Of a stretch of 64,000 nt of DNA, positions 25,409 through 33,064 are shown in pieces. This stretch comes from Paracoccaceae bacterium. Lineage in GTDB: Bacteria; Pseudomonadota; Alphaproteobacteria; Rhodobacterales; Rhodobacteraceae. The stretch is from NCBI GenBank assembly GCA_027489375.1, contig JAIXZW010000013.1, positions 310,001 to 374,000 of the forward strand, written 5' to 3'. The notes beneath the pieces were generated by a model. That model saw only the letters and a list, made by a program, of their open reading frames with translations, was not told where the DNA came from and did no database searches. Numbering within the stretch: the first letter of the stretch is position 1; each line of letters starts with the position of its first letter. The position numbers and the translations under genes are program-made.

Positions 25409-27058
25409 TCAGGCAAAGATGCCGTGGCAGAACCAGCCGCCCGACACCTCGCCCCCGTGGGCATAGAACAGCCAGAGCCGCCGCCCCTCGTCGGTTTCCA
25501 CGCGCCAGTAATCCCGCGCCCCCGACCGCCATTCGGGCCGGTCGAGCCACCATTCCGGCGCGATCCGCTCCGGCCCCACCGCCACGCGCACCGCCCAGTC
25601 CCGCCTGCGCCAGCGGAACTGGCGCGGCAGCACGGGCGCATCCCCTGCCACCACGGGTTCCGGCCCCAAAAGCTGGACCGGCCTCGGCAGACCACGGTCG
25701 GGCCAGCCCGCCGCGTGGGTCCGCGACCATGCCGCCGCCAGAACCAGATAGGACCGCTCGGGCGCATGGCTTTCGGCAGGATGCACCCGCGTCACCGACT
25801 CGGCCCCCAGCCGCGCACCCAGCTTGCCGACCAATTCGTCCAGCCCCGCATCCTGCGGCACGGGGGCCGCCGCCTCGTCCAGCCGCGCGCGATGCTGCAT
25901 GGCAAGCAGCGGCTCGGTCATCACCGCTTCCAGCCGCAGCATGTCGATGCCGAAGCCCGCCTCGATCTCGTCCAGCTTCAGCGCCAGCAGGGGGCGGACC
26001 GTCTCGACCCTGTCCGAGGCGCGGGCCAACCCCACCTCCACCACCCGCACCTCTCCATCCGTGCGAAAGGCTTGCAGCCGCACCCGCCGCGCGCCCCGCG
26101 ACCGCGCCGTCAGCCGCGCGCACAGCACCGGAAGCAGCCGGTCCACCCCCGCCGCCACATCCGCAAGCAACCCGATCGGGTCGGGAAAGCTGATCCGCGC
26201 CGCGAAATGCAACGGCGCGGACGAAGGCGTCACCGGCTCCGCCTCCAGCCCCAGCGCCTGATCCAGCCGCCGCAAGACGGCCATCCCGAAGCGCCGCGCC
26301 AGCGCCGCGCGCGGCAGCACGGCGATATCCTCCACCCGCCGCAACCCCAGCCGCGCCAGCCCCTCCACCGCCTCGGCCTCAAGCCGCAGCGCGGCCAGCG
26401 GCAACCCTGCCAGCGCCTGCCGCATCTTCCCCGCAGGCGCGATCACGCCCTTTGGCGCGGCCTCCTCCATCGACAGGGGGGCCGCCCCGCCCCGCTCCCA
26501 CCCGCGCCGCTTGCCCGCCTTGGAGCGTGTCGCATGGGCCTCCTGCTCGATGGCATCCCCGTTCCTGACAGGCCCCGCCTTGCGCCCCGCGTAATGCGCC
26601 AGCGCCCATGCCGCACCCACCGTATCGGCCAGCCCCGCCCGCACGGTCAGGCCCATGCCCTCGCACTCGCCCTCGACCGCCGCGAGCAGCCCCTCCTCTC
26701 CGCCAAACAGATGCGCGCATCCCGTGATGTCGAGCACCAGCCCCGCCGCCCCCTCTTCGGCGATCCACGGCGAGTATTTTCCCGCCCAGCGCCGCAGCGC
26801 CGTCAGGAAAGCCGCCTCGCCCCGCTCATCCGCCGCCACAGTCCCCAGCGCGGGACAGATCGCCCGCGCATCCCGCAACGACTGCCCCGCCGCCAGCCCC
26901 GCCGCCTCGGCCTCGGGGTTGAGCGAATGCAGCACCTGCGCCCCGTTGCGGTCGGCCACCACGGCAAAGGGCGCAGGCAGCGCCAAGGGACGCTGCCGCA
27001 ACGCCCGCTCCACCGGCAGACGCGGAAACCACAGACAAAGGATTCGCCGTTCGGACAT
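25409..27058 (-). CDS. imuB: ImuB-type Y-family DNA polymerase homologue
   Basis: Component of the SOS mutasome (ImuA-ImuB-DnaE2), acting as the beta-clamp-binding hub for translesion synthesis. The 549-residue protein (ATG 27058) begins MSERRILCLWFPRLPVERAL where true Pol IV/V enzymes have the catalytic DxDxFFASVE; that acidic motif is missing, which is the ImuB hallmark. The fingers/palm region (RDARAICPAL, DITGCAHLFGGEEGL) and the C-terminal extension are present. A GTG nine bases upstream is in frame but lies inside the LexA box, so the ATG is preferred. Neither imuA nor dnaE2 is adjacent, so the usual operon is split in this genome. Confidence 0.88.
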   Translation of the reverse strand: MSERRILCLWFPRLPVERALRQRPLALPAPFAVVADRNGAQVLHSLNPEAEAAGLAAGQSLRDARAICPALGTVAADERGEAAFLTALRRWAGKYSPWIAEEGAAGLVLDITGCAHLFGGEEGLLAAVEGECEGMGLTVRAGLADTVGAAWALAHYAGRKAGPVRNGDAIEQEAHATRSKAGKRRGWERGGAAPLSMEEAAPKGVIAPAGKMRQALAGLPLAALRLEAEAVEGLARLGLRRVEDIAVLPRAALARRFGMAVLRRLDQALGLEAEPVTPSSAPLHFAARISFPDPIGLLADVAAGVDRLLPVLCARLTARSRGARRVRLQAFRTDGEVRVVEVGLARASDRVETVRPLLALKLDEIEAGFGIDMLRLEAVMTEPLLAMQHRARLDEAAAPVPQDAGLDELVGKLGARLGAESVTRVHPAESHAPERSYLVLAAAWSRTHAAGWPDRGLPRPVQLLGPEPVVAGDAPVLPRQFRWRRRDWAVRVAVGPERIAPEWWLDRPEWRSGARDYWRVETDEGRRLWLFYAHGGEVSGGWFCHGIFA

Positions 27059-27061
27059 GAT

Positions 27062-27076
27062 GTTCACTATATGTTC
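27062..27076. promoter_or_regulatory. LexA (SOS) box of imuB
   Basis: GTTC-ACTATAT-GTTC, an exact match to the alphaproteobacterial LexA consensus GTTC-N7-GTTC. It ends three bases upstream of the imuB ATG, so bound LexA would block transcription start and early elongation. Confidence 0.88.
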
Positions 27077-27245
27077 CCAAAAGCCCCGCGCAAACCCCGC
27101 CCCAGCCCCCCGTTTCCCCTGTCTGACAATTGCGTGACCGCACCTATCGGCGTGACAACGTCACTTCCGTGCAGATCGGCCCCGCCTATAGTTATTCCCG
27201 TATCCGCCCCGAACGGGCCCGCGAAACATACAGGGAGAACAGGCA

Positions 27246-27677
27246 ATGAAACTGAAAGCAGCCCTCGTCACGGGCTTCGCGCTCGCCGCGACCATGCTCT
27301 ACGCCGCCGAACGCACCGATCCGAACGCCATCGCCCGCGAAGAGCTGATGGAAACCGTCGGCAAGAACATGAAGACGCTGGGCGACATGGCAGGCGGCAA
27401 GGCCGGTTTCGACGCCGCCGCCGCCGAAGCCGCGAAAGCCGCCATCGTCGAGGCTGCGGCCAAGATCGCCCCGACCTTCGAAACCCAAGGTGCCGCCGAT
27501 CCCGCCGACGAAGCCAAGCCGGAAATCTGGGCCAACTGGGACGACTTCACCAAAAAGGCAGGCGCGCTCGAAACCGCCGCGACCGCGCTCGACACCTCGT
27601 CGCTCGAAGCGGTGCAGGCCGGCATGGGCGCGATGGGCGGCGCCTGCAAGGATTGCCACACCTCTTACCGCATGTAA
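27246..27677 (+). CDS. Cytochrome c' / c556 family protein
   Basis: A 143-residue periplasmic haem protein. The N-terminal 20 residues form a signal peptide (MKLKAALVTGFALAATMLYA). The mature part is a four-helix bundle (REELMETVGKNMKTLGDMAGGK..., MGAMGGACKDCHTSYRM) with the single haem-binding CKDCH close to the C-terminus, as in all class II c-type cytochromes. Roles in the family include NO binding and electron transfer; the partner is unknown. It is a single gene with good ribosome binding site (AGGGAGAACAGGCA), convergent with the I78 inhibitor gene. Confidence 0.92.
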   Translation: MKLKAALVTGFALAATMLYAAERTDPNAIAREELMETVGKNMKTLGDMAGGKAGFDAAAAEAAKAAIVEAAAKIAPTFETQGAADPADEAKPEIWANWDDFTKKAGALETAATALDTSSLEAVQAGMGAMGGACKDCHTSYRM

Positions 27678-27683
27678 TCGCTT

Positions 27684-27708
27684 GGCCCCCGCCGCTTTGG
27701 CGGGGGCC
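27684..27708. terminator. Bidirectional hairpin between cytochrome c' and I78 inhibitor genes
   Basis: GGCCCCCGCC-gcttt-GGCGGGGGCC, a perfect 10-bp stem placed 6 bases from each stop codon. No T tract on either side, so termination strength is uncertain. Confidence 0.6.
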
Positions 27709-27714
27709 GCACCC

Positions 27715-27993
27715 TCACCCGCAGGTCACGCGGGAAATCATCCGGTAGCGATCCAGCTCGAAATTGATCCGGTCGGGGTTGTAATCCATCGTCACCGCCG
27801 AACCCGGTGCAATGATCCGCACGGGCTTGTTGAAGCGCATCGTCTCAAGCACCGTATCGGGCGATCCCACCAGATATTGCAGGTCATAGGCCCCGCACTG
27901 GTTCGGGTTCGGCTGGTCCACCACGGGGACCCCCATCGGTTCGCATCCTGCCAAAGCCAGCGCCGCAGCGCCTGCCATCATCATCCGTCTCAT
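27715..27993 (-). CDS. I78-family peptidase inhibitor lipoprotein
   Basis: A 92-residue lipoprotein. The ATG at 27993 is supported by GGGAGGAG upstream; the ORF-track start is 5 codons earlier. Signal peptide MRRMMMAGAAALALAGC ends in the lipobox LAGC. The mature part contains the I78 signature: CGAYDLQYLVGSPDTVL..., VRIIAPGSAVTMDYNPDRINFELDRYRMISRVTCG. The family inhibits serine peptidases such as elastase and chymotrypsin in some characterised members. It probably acts at the inner or outer membrane facing the periplasm. Single gene. Confidence 0.88.
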   Translation of the reverse strand: MRRMMMAGAAALALAGCEPMGVPVVDQPNPNQCGAYDLQYLVGSPDTVLETMRFNKPVRIIAPGSAVTMDYNPDRINFELDRYRMISRVTCG

Positions 27994-28129
27994 CGCCGCT
28001 CCTCCCAACTACCTGCCACGGGAACGCCCCACGTTCCGCTTCGTTCCTTGATCGAAGAATGACGTTTCCCGCGTTGCAATTCACCCCCGTTTCGGCAACC
28101 TACCCTCCGAAAGTTAACGGGAGGAACCC

Positions 28130-29266
28130 ATGCGTACACGTGCCGCCGTCGCCCTTGCCCCCGGCAAGCCGCTCACCGTGATGGAGGTCAACCTTGCCGA
28201 CCCGAAAGAGGGCGAGGTTCTGGTCGAAATCAAGGCCACCGGCATCTGCCACACCGACGAATTCACCCTGTCCGGTGCCGACCCCGAAGGGCTGTTTCCG
28301 GCCATTCTGGGGCATGAGGGCGCGGGCGTCGTCATCGCCGTGGGTCCGGGTGTCAAAACCCTGAAACCGGGCGACCACGTGATCCCGCTCTACACCCCCG
28401 AATGCCGCGAATGCCCGTCCTGCCTTTCGCAGAAGACCAACCTCTGCACCGCCATCCGCGCGACCCAAGGGCAGGGGCTGATGCCCGACGGCACCACCCG
28501 TTTCTCGATGCTCGACGGCACCCCGATCCATCACTACATGGGCTGCTCCACCTTCGCCAACCACACGGTCGTGCCGGAAATCGCGCTGGCCAAGGTCCGC
28601 GATGACGCCCCCTTCGACAAGATCTGCTACATCGGCTGCGGTGTGACCACCGGCATCGGTGCGGTGCTGAACACCGCCAAGGTGGAAATCGGCGCGAAAG
28701 CGGTGGTGTTCGGCCTCGGCGGCATCGGCCTCAACGTGATCCAAGGGCTGAAGATGGCCGGCGCCGACATGATCATCGGCGTGGACATCAACGACGACAA
28801 AAAGGAATGGGGCGAACGCTTCGGCATGACCCATTTCGTCAACCCCAAGAAACTGGCCGAAGGCGCATCGGTCGTGCAAACCATCGTCGACCTGACCAAG
28901 ACCCCCTTCGACAAGATCGGCGGCGCTGACTACTCCTTCGACTGCACGGGCAACGTCAAGGTGATGCGCGACGCGCTCGAATGCACCCACCGCGGTTGGG
29001 GCCAGTCGATCATCATCGGCGTCGCCCCCGCAGGCGCGACCATCGAAACCCGCCCCTTCCAGCTTGTGACGGGCCGCGTCTGGAAAGGCACAGCCTTCGG
29101 CGGCGCGCGCGGCCGGACGGACGTGCCGAAAATCGTCGACTGGTATATGGACGGCAAGATCGAGATCGACCCCATGATCACCCACATCCTGCCGCTCGAA
29201 CGCATCAACGAAGGCTTCGACCTGATGCACAAGGGCGAGTCGATCCGCTCGGTCGTGGTCTACTGA
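28130..29266 (+). CDS. adhI: S-(hydroxymethyl)glutathione dehydrogenase / class III alcohol dehydrogenase
   Basis: NAD-dependent zinc enzyme oxidising S-hydroxymethylglutathione, the spontaneous adduct of formaldehyde and glutathione, to S-formylglutathione. The 378 residues have the catalytic zinc ligands (ATGICHTDE, GHEGAG, the later GCGVTTG cysteine), the structural zinc cysteines in CRECPSCLSQKTNLC, and the GLGGIGLNV nucleotide-binding loop. Key formaldehyde detoxification step, and energy-yielding in methylotrophs; together with the serine-cycle cassette 4 kb away it fits C1 metabolism. The S-formylglutathione hydrolase is not adjacent. Ribosome binding site GGGAGGAA. Confidence 0.95.
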   Translation: MRTRAAVALAPGKPLTVMEVNLADPKEGEVLVEIKATGICHTDEFTLSGADPEGLFPAILGHEGAGVVIAVGPGVKTLKPGDHVIPLYTPECRECPSCLSQKTNLCTAIRATQGQGLMPDGTTRFSMLDGTPIHHYMGCSTFANHTVVPEIALAKVRDDAPFDKICYIGCGVTTGIGAVLNTAKVEIGAKAVVFGLGGIGLNVIQGLKMAGADMIIGVDINDDKKEWGERFGMTHFVNPKKLAEGASVVQTIVDLTKTPFDKIGGADYSFDCTGNVKVMRDALECTHRGWGQSIIIGVAPAGATIETRPFQLVTGRVWKGTAFGGARGRTDVPKIVDWYMDGKIEIDPMITHILPLERINEGFDLMHKGESIRSVVVY

Positions 29267-29292
29267 CCCCCGCGCCACAGGCCGCACAAAGG

Positions 29293-29323
29293 AAAGCTGC
29301 GCGGTCCCCCGCGCAGCTTTTTT
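29293..29323 (+). terminator. Rho-independent terminator of adhI
   Basis: AAAGCTGCGCGG-tccc-CCGCGCAGCTTT followed by TTT; a perfect 12-bp stem with a 4-nt loop, 27 bases after the adhI stop. Confidence 0.95.
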
Positions 29324-29400
29324 CGTTGAGCGCTACCCTCGTAGATAGATCGCCCTCCTCCGTTTGGAAGGGGTTGGGGCCGGACGCCTGACCCGACCGA

Positions 29401-29433
29401 CCCCTCCCCTCTCCCCTCCCACAAGGGGAGGGG
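29401..29433. repeat. C-rich inverted repeat (possible dispersed intergenic element)
   Basis: CCCCTCCCCT at 29401 is the reverse complement of AGGGGAGGGG at 29424-29433, with an intervening CTCCCCTCCCACA allowing several pairing registers. Lies between adhI and the stress-protein gene. Composition resembles the C-rich intergenic repeats common in alphaproteobacteria, but only one copy is seen here. Confidence 0.45.
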
Positions 29434-29474
29434 AAGCGCTTCATCTTTCAGCGTAGCCCTAGCCCAACAGCCCC

Positions 29475-30311
29475 TTAAGGCCGGTTCACATCCCGCTCGG
29501 TCAATCCCGTCGCGTCGATGTCCTCATCCTCATCCGCCAACCCGCGCTCCACCTCGTCCCGCTCTTCCTCAAGCCGCGCGGTTTCCGACACGGGTTCTTC
29601 CACGACATAAGACCGCACGCGCACCCGCCCGTGGCTCGTGTCGCGCTTGCCCACGCGCGGCCGTTCCTCGACCACGGGCAACGTCTCGTCGTCATCCCCC
29701 GTCAGGCTGTCCGACACCGCCATACCGCCCGCGCCAAGGGCCGCACCGCTCAGCCCCGAACGTCCCGCGCCCGCCACATCCGACCCGATGCCCGACGCAT
29801 CAGACCCGCTTTCGCCGACCGACCCATAGCCCGTGCCAAACCCGACCCCCGCCGACCCCGAGCGGCCAAGGTTCTCGTCCCGCAGGCGCCCCGTCCAGCC
29901 CTCGGCCCGCCAGCTTGCGGCGCGCTCGTCGATATCGACCGCCCCCGCATCCTCCAACGCGTCCATCACCATGTCATGCATTTCCGACGCCAACCCCGTC
30001 GCCGTCACCAGATACCCGCCCCGCGACAGACCCTCGGCAAAGGTATCGCGGTCCTCGTCGGGAAAGAGGAAATCGCCAAGCCGTTCGAAGAAGCCGCGCG
30101 TATCGGGCGCGTCGCTGCCCGCATCCGACAGACCCGCGCCGCCCGACCCCTGCGTCACCTGCACCTGCCCGTCACCAAGGCCAAGCGCCCGAAGCCGCTC
30201 TGCCGCGCTCTCCGCCTCGTCGCGGCTGTCGAAGAAGCCGGTGACGGTCGTCATCTTGGCCGAACCAAGCAGGCCCGTATTGCCAACACCCGTGTTGCTA
30301 TAGTCGCTCAT
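29475..30311 (-). CDS. Stress protein with YflT-like domain and half of a DUF2382 (YsnF/AvaK) domain
   Basis: A 278-residue acidic, glycine/serine-rich protein (ATG at 30311, MSDYSNTG; in-frame ATGs just upstream are alternatives). Residues ~20-125 resemble the general stress protein 17M/YflT fold (TVTGFFDSRDEAESAAERLRALGL, SRGGYLVTA). After a low-complexity GS-rich linker comes the first half of a DUF2382 domain (ETLPVVEERPRVGKRDTSHGRVRVRSYVVEEPVSETARLEEERDEVERG), which then stops in an acidic tail. The missing second half of such a domain is found just upstream in another frame. The function in the family is unclear, with a link to stress and envelope. Confidence 0.72.
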   Translation of the reverse strand: MSDYSNTGVGNTGLLGSAKMTTVTGFFDSRDEAESAAERLRALGLGDGQVQVTQGSGGAGLSDAGSDAPDTRGFFERLGDFLFPDEDRDTFAEGLSRGGYLVTATGLASEMHDMVMDALEDAGAVDIDERAASWRAEGWTGRLRDENLGRSGSAGVGFGTGYGSVGESGSDASGIGSDVAGAGRSGLSGAALGAGGMAVSDSLTGDDDETLPVVEERPRVGKRDTSHGRVRVRSYVVEEPVSETARLEEERDEVERGLADEDEDIDATGLTERDVNRP

Positions 30312-30498
30312 CGTCATCATCCTCGCTTGTTTCAATCCGTTCGATCACCGCCCGCTGCCGCCGCAGCGGCAGGGTCGTGTCGACCTGCTCCGTCCCGGCC
30401 ACACGCCGCAGATGCACCTCTTCGCGCAGCACCAACCGCCGCTCGACGACCAGCACCTCCTCGACCACGGGCAGGATCGTCCTGCATCGGTATCCCGC
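30298..30498 (-). pseudogene. Remnant of a DUF2382 (YsnF/AvaK) gene, C-terminal half only
   Basis: The minus-strand frame between stop codons encodes ILPVVEEVLVVERRLVLREE...VDTTLPLRRQRAVIERIE, which is the second half of a DUF2382 domain, and stops 14 bases inside the downstream stress gene. No ATG is present; the first possible start is a GTG at 30468 with no clear ribosome binding site. The N-terminal half expected upstream is absent from 30499-30695. It is therefore called a truncated remnant, although a 55-residue peptide from the GTG, translationally coupled to the next gene, cannot be excluded. Confidence 0.6.
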
Positions 30499-30654
30499 TC
30501 ATGGCTCAGGGCCAGTGAACCCCCGCCGCCTGAACCCCCGCCACCAGCACGGGTTCCGGCCCGCCGCCCCCCGTCGCGGCCAACCTTGCACGGGGGCAAC
30601 TTTGCCCGACCCGCAGGACAGTCTTTCCCCCACCGCCGCTTTCGGGCACAACGG

Positions 30655-30692
30655 CCTGAACCTTGTTTAAGGACCTGAACCTTGTTTAAGGA
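30655..30692 (+). repeat. Perfect 19-bp tandem duplication before the NYN gene
   Basis: CCTGAACCTTGTTTAAGGA occurs twice without interruption (30655-30673, 30674-30692). Each copy ends in AAGGA; the second serves as the ribosome binding site 6 bases before the ATG. The unit contains a small CCTT-gttt-AAGG dyad. Confidence 0.85.
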
Positions 30693-30698
30693 AACGTG

Positions 30699-31484
30699 AT
30701 GCCCGAAGCCCGCGCCCCCCGCCTCGCCGTGCTGATCGACGCCGACAACGTCCCCTCCAGCCATGCCGAAGCCATCTTCGAGGAAATCGCCAGCCTTGGC
30801 GAAGCCTCGGTCCGGCGCATCTATGGCGACTGGTCGTCGCAGCGCCTTGCGGGCTGGGCGAAAAAGGTGGCCTCGCTCGGCCTCGTCGCCGACCAGCAGT
30901 TTTCCAACACCAAGGGCAAGAACGCCTCGGACATCGGCCTTGTCATCGCGGCGATGGATTTCCTCCATTCGGGCCTCTTCGACGGCTTCGTCCTCGTCTC
31001 CTCCGACAGCGACTTCACCCGCCTCGCCGCCCGGATCCGCGAACAGGGGCTGGATGTCTTCGGCATCGGTGAACGAAAGACCCCCGAAGCCTTCCGCATG
31101 GCCTGCAAACGCTTCATCTATGTTGAAAACCTTGGCCAGACCGACGAACCGATCACCAAGCCGCCCGAACCTGTCATCAGTGGCGCAAAGACACCGGCAC
31201 CGCCGGCCACCGTCTCCGAGACCGCGCCCAAGCCGCAGCAAGGCACCCCGAAAGATCCGCCCAGCAAGTGTATTCCGCTGATCCTTCGCGCCATGCAGTC
31301 GATCGACCCCGAAGGCGACTGGTATTCTCTGGGCCAACTCGGCCAGTTCGTGACGCAAGCGAACCCCGACTTCGACACCCGCACCTATGGCAGCGCCAAA
31401 CTGTCCGACCTTCTCCCCCGCACGGGACGGTTTGAAATGCGCAAGGGACCGAACGGAAACCTTCAGGTCCGCGACCGCGCCTGA
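30699..31484 (+). CDS. NYN-domain (PIN-like) protein with C-terminal OST-HTH/LOTUS domain
   Basis: A 261-residue LabA/DUF88-type protein. The NYN domain (residues 1-145) has the acidic metal-site residues of the PIN-like nuclease fold: VLIDADNVPS, GKNASDIGLVIAAMDFL, VLVSSDSDFTRLA, followed by GIGERKTPEAFRMACKRFIYVE. After a proline-rich linker, residues ~185-255 (IPLILRAMQSIDPEGDWYSLGQLGQFVTQANPDFDTRTYG...LLPRTGRFEMR) form an OST-HTH/LOTUS domain, a fold that binds RNA. It is probably an RNA-processing or decay nuclease; the target is unknown. ATG at 30699 is chosen over a GTG three bases upstream because of AAGGA spacing. Confidence 0.88.
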   Translation: MPEARAPRLAVLIDADNVPSSHAEAIFEEIASLGEASVRRIYGDWSSQRLAGWAKKVASLGLVADQQFSNTKGKNASDIGLVIAAMDFLHSGLFDGFVLVSSDSDFTRLAARIREQGLDVFGIGERKTPEAFRMACKRFIYVENLGQTDEPITKPPEPVISGAKTPAPPATVSETAPKPQQGTPKDPPSKCIPLILRAMQSIDPEGDWYSLGQLGQFVTQANPDFDTRTYGSAKLSDLLPRTGRFEMRKGPNGNLQVRDRA

Positions 31485-31512
31485 CACCCTGTCCTTTCCT
31501 CTCAAAAGACGG

Positions 31513-31525
31513 TATCGTAACGATA
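31513..31525. promoter_or_regulatory. TATCGT-A-ACGATA palindrome upstream of the LLM monooxygenase gene
   Basis: A perfect 6-bp dyad with one central base, in the 59-bp gap between the NYN stop and the luciferase-like gene, followed by AATTA. Possible operator. It is 18 bases before the start codon. Confidence 0.4.
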
Positions 31526-31543
31526 ATTACCGGAGTTCCCCCG

Positions 31544-32587
31544 ATGCAGATCGAACTTGGCCTCGACACCTTTGGCGACACCTCCCTCGGCGCGGATGGC
31601 ACACTGAAACCGCATGACGCGGTGCTGCGCGACGTGGTGGAACAGGGCGTTCTTGCCGATCAGGTCGGCGTGCATTTCCTCGGCTTGGGCGAACACCACC
31701 GCACCGATTTCGCGATCTCCTCGCCCGAAGTCGTGCTTGGGGCCATTGCCGCCCGCACCAGCCGCATCCGCCTCGGCTCTGCCGTCACCGTTTTGTCTTC
31801 GGACGATCCCGTCCGTGTTTTCCAGCGTTTTTCCACGCTCAACGCCATTTCCAACGGACGGGCCGAGGTGATCCTCGGTCGCGGCTCCTTCACCGAAAGC
31901 TTTCCGCTCTTCGGCTACGCGCTCGACGATTACGAACTGCTTTTCGAAGAGAAGCTCGACCTCTTCACCCACCTGATCCGCGACCGCAGCGTCACATGGT
32001 CGGGCCAGACCCGCGCGCCCTTGGCCGCGCAACAGGTCTTCCCGCTTTTGGGCGACGGGATGCAGGTCTGGGTCGGCGTCGGCGGCAGCCCCGAATCGGT
32101 TGTCCGCGTGGTGCGGCAGGATTTGCAGATGATGCTCGCCATCATCGGCGGCGACCCGCGCCGCTTCAAACCCTATGTCGAACTCTATCACCGCGCCTGC
32201 GCCCAGCTTGGCCGCAGCGCCAAACCCATCGGCGTCCACTCTCCCGGCCATGTCGCCGCCACCGACGACCTCGCCGCCGAACAGCTTTGGCCGCATTACA
32301 AGGCGATGTTCGACCGGATCGGCGCTGAACGCGGCTGGCCGCCCGTCACATCCGACCGCTTCCGGGCGGAAATCACCGACGGGTCCCTTTACGTCGGCTC
32401 GCCCGAAACCGTGGCCCGCAAGATTGCCTCCACAATGAAGACGCTCGGCGTCACGCGGTTCGACATGAAATATGCCACCGGCCCGATGCAGCACGGTGTC
32501 CTGATGGAAGGCATCCGTCTTTACGGCGAAAAGGTCATTCCGGTCGTGCGCGACCTTCTGGCCAATATGACCATCGCCGCGCAGTGA
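31544..32587 (+). CDS. Luciferase-like (LLM class) flavin-dependent oxidoreductase
   Basis: A 347-residue TIM-barrel protein of the bacterial luciferase superfamily using reduced flavin (FMNH2 or F420). Features: N-terminal ELGLDTFGDTSL, GVHFLGLGEHHRTDFAISSPEVVLGAIAARTSRIRLGSAVTVLSSDDPVRVFQRFSTLNAISNGRAEVILGRGS, and the later FDMKYATGPM. Members oxidise alkanesulfonates, nitrilotriacetate and many small organics; the substrate cannot be predicted. No flavin reductase or sulfonate transporter is nearby. It ends flush with the convergent rppH stop (no intergenic base). Confidence 0.88.
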   Translation: MQIELGLDTFGDTSLGADGTLKPHDAVLRDVVEQGVLADQVGVHFLGLGEHHRTDFAISSPEVVLGAIAARTSRIRLGSAVTVLSSDDPVRVFQRFSTLNAISNGRAEVILGRGSFTESFPLFGYALDDYELLFEEKLDLFTHLIRDRSVTWSGQTRAPLAAQQVFPLLGDGMQVWVGVGGSPESVVRVVRQDLQMMLAIIGGDPRRFKPYVELYHRACAQLGRSAKPIGVHSPGHVAATDDLAAEQLWPHYKAMFDRIGAERGWPPVTSDRFRAEITDGSLYVGSPETVARKIASTMKTLGVTRFDMKYATGPMQHGVLMEGIRLYGEKVIPVVRDLLANMTIAAQ

Positions 32588-33064
32588 TCAGGACAGATAG
32601 GGCCGGAACGCAGCCACGACCTCGGCATAGACATCGCGCTTGAAGGGGACGATGGCCGCGACCATCTCGTCGGCACCGATCCAGCGCCAACGGCTGAATT
32701 CGGGGTGTTCGCTGTCGATGCGCACCTGATCATCCGTGCCAAGGAAGCGGAACAGGAACCACTTCTGCCGCTGCCCCCGATACTTGCCGCCCCAGACCTT
32801 GCCCAAAAGCTCGGGCGGGAGGTCGTAAGTCACCCAATCTTCGGTCTTGGCGACGAACTCCACCAGATCGGCGGTGACACCCGTCTCTTCCCACAACTCG
32901 CGCAGCGCCGCCTCGCGCGGCTTCTCGCCCTCGTCGATCCCGCCTTGCGGCATCTGCCACGCGGCGGCGGTCGAATCGAGACGCTGACCGGCGAAAATCT
33001 CGCCGGCCGCGTTGATCAGCATCACCCCCACGCAGGGACGGTAGGGCAGGTCTTCGGCCTTCAT
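32588..33064 (-). CDS. rppH: RNA pyrophosphohydrolase (Nudix)
   Basis: Removes pyrophosphate from the 5' triphosphate end of RNA to start RNase E decay; the alphaproteobacterial form is also called NudH/InvA. The 158 residues carry [11 protein letters not shown] and the Nudix box [22 protein letters not shown], followed by [26 protein letters not shown], the RppH-specific region. Its start overlaps the ctpA stop by one base (TGATG), making it the last gene of the gpmI-envC-ctpA-rppH operon. Confidence 0.95.
   Translation of the reverse strand: MKAEDLPYRPCVGVMLINAAGEIFAGQRLDSTAAAWQMPQGGIDEGEKPREAALRELWEETGVTADLVEFVAKTEDWVTYDLPPELLGKVWGGKYRGQRQKWFLFRFLGTDDQVRIDSEHPEFSRWRWIGADEMVAAIVPFKRDVYAEVVAAFRPYLS

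Noticed and set aside
25331-27748. 805-residue plus-strand ORF
   Set aside because: Antisense to imuB and out of frame with cytochrome c'; its proline/arginine-rich sequence has no recognisable domain.
28033-28046. GTTC...GTTC resembling a LexA box near the I78/adhI region
   Set aside because: The spacer is 6 bases (GTTC-CGCTTC-GTTC), not the 7 required by the alphaproteobacterial LexA consensus.
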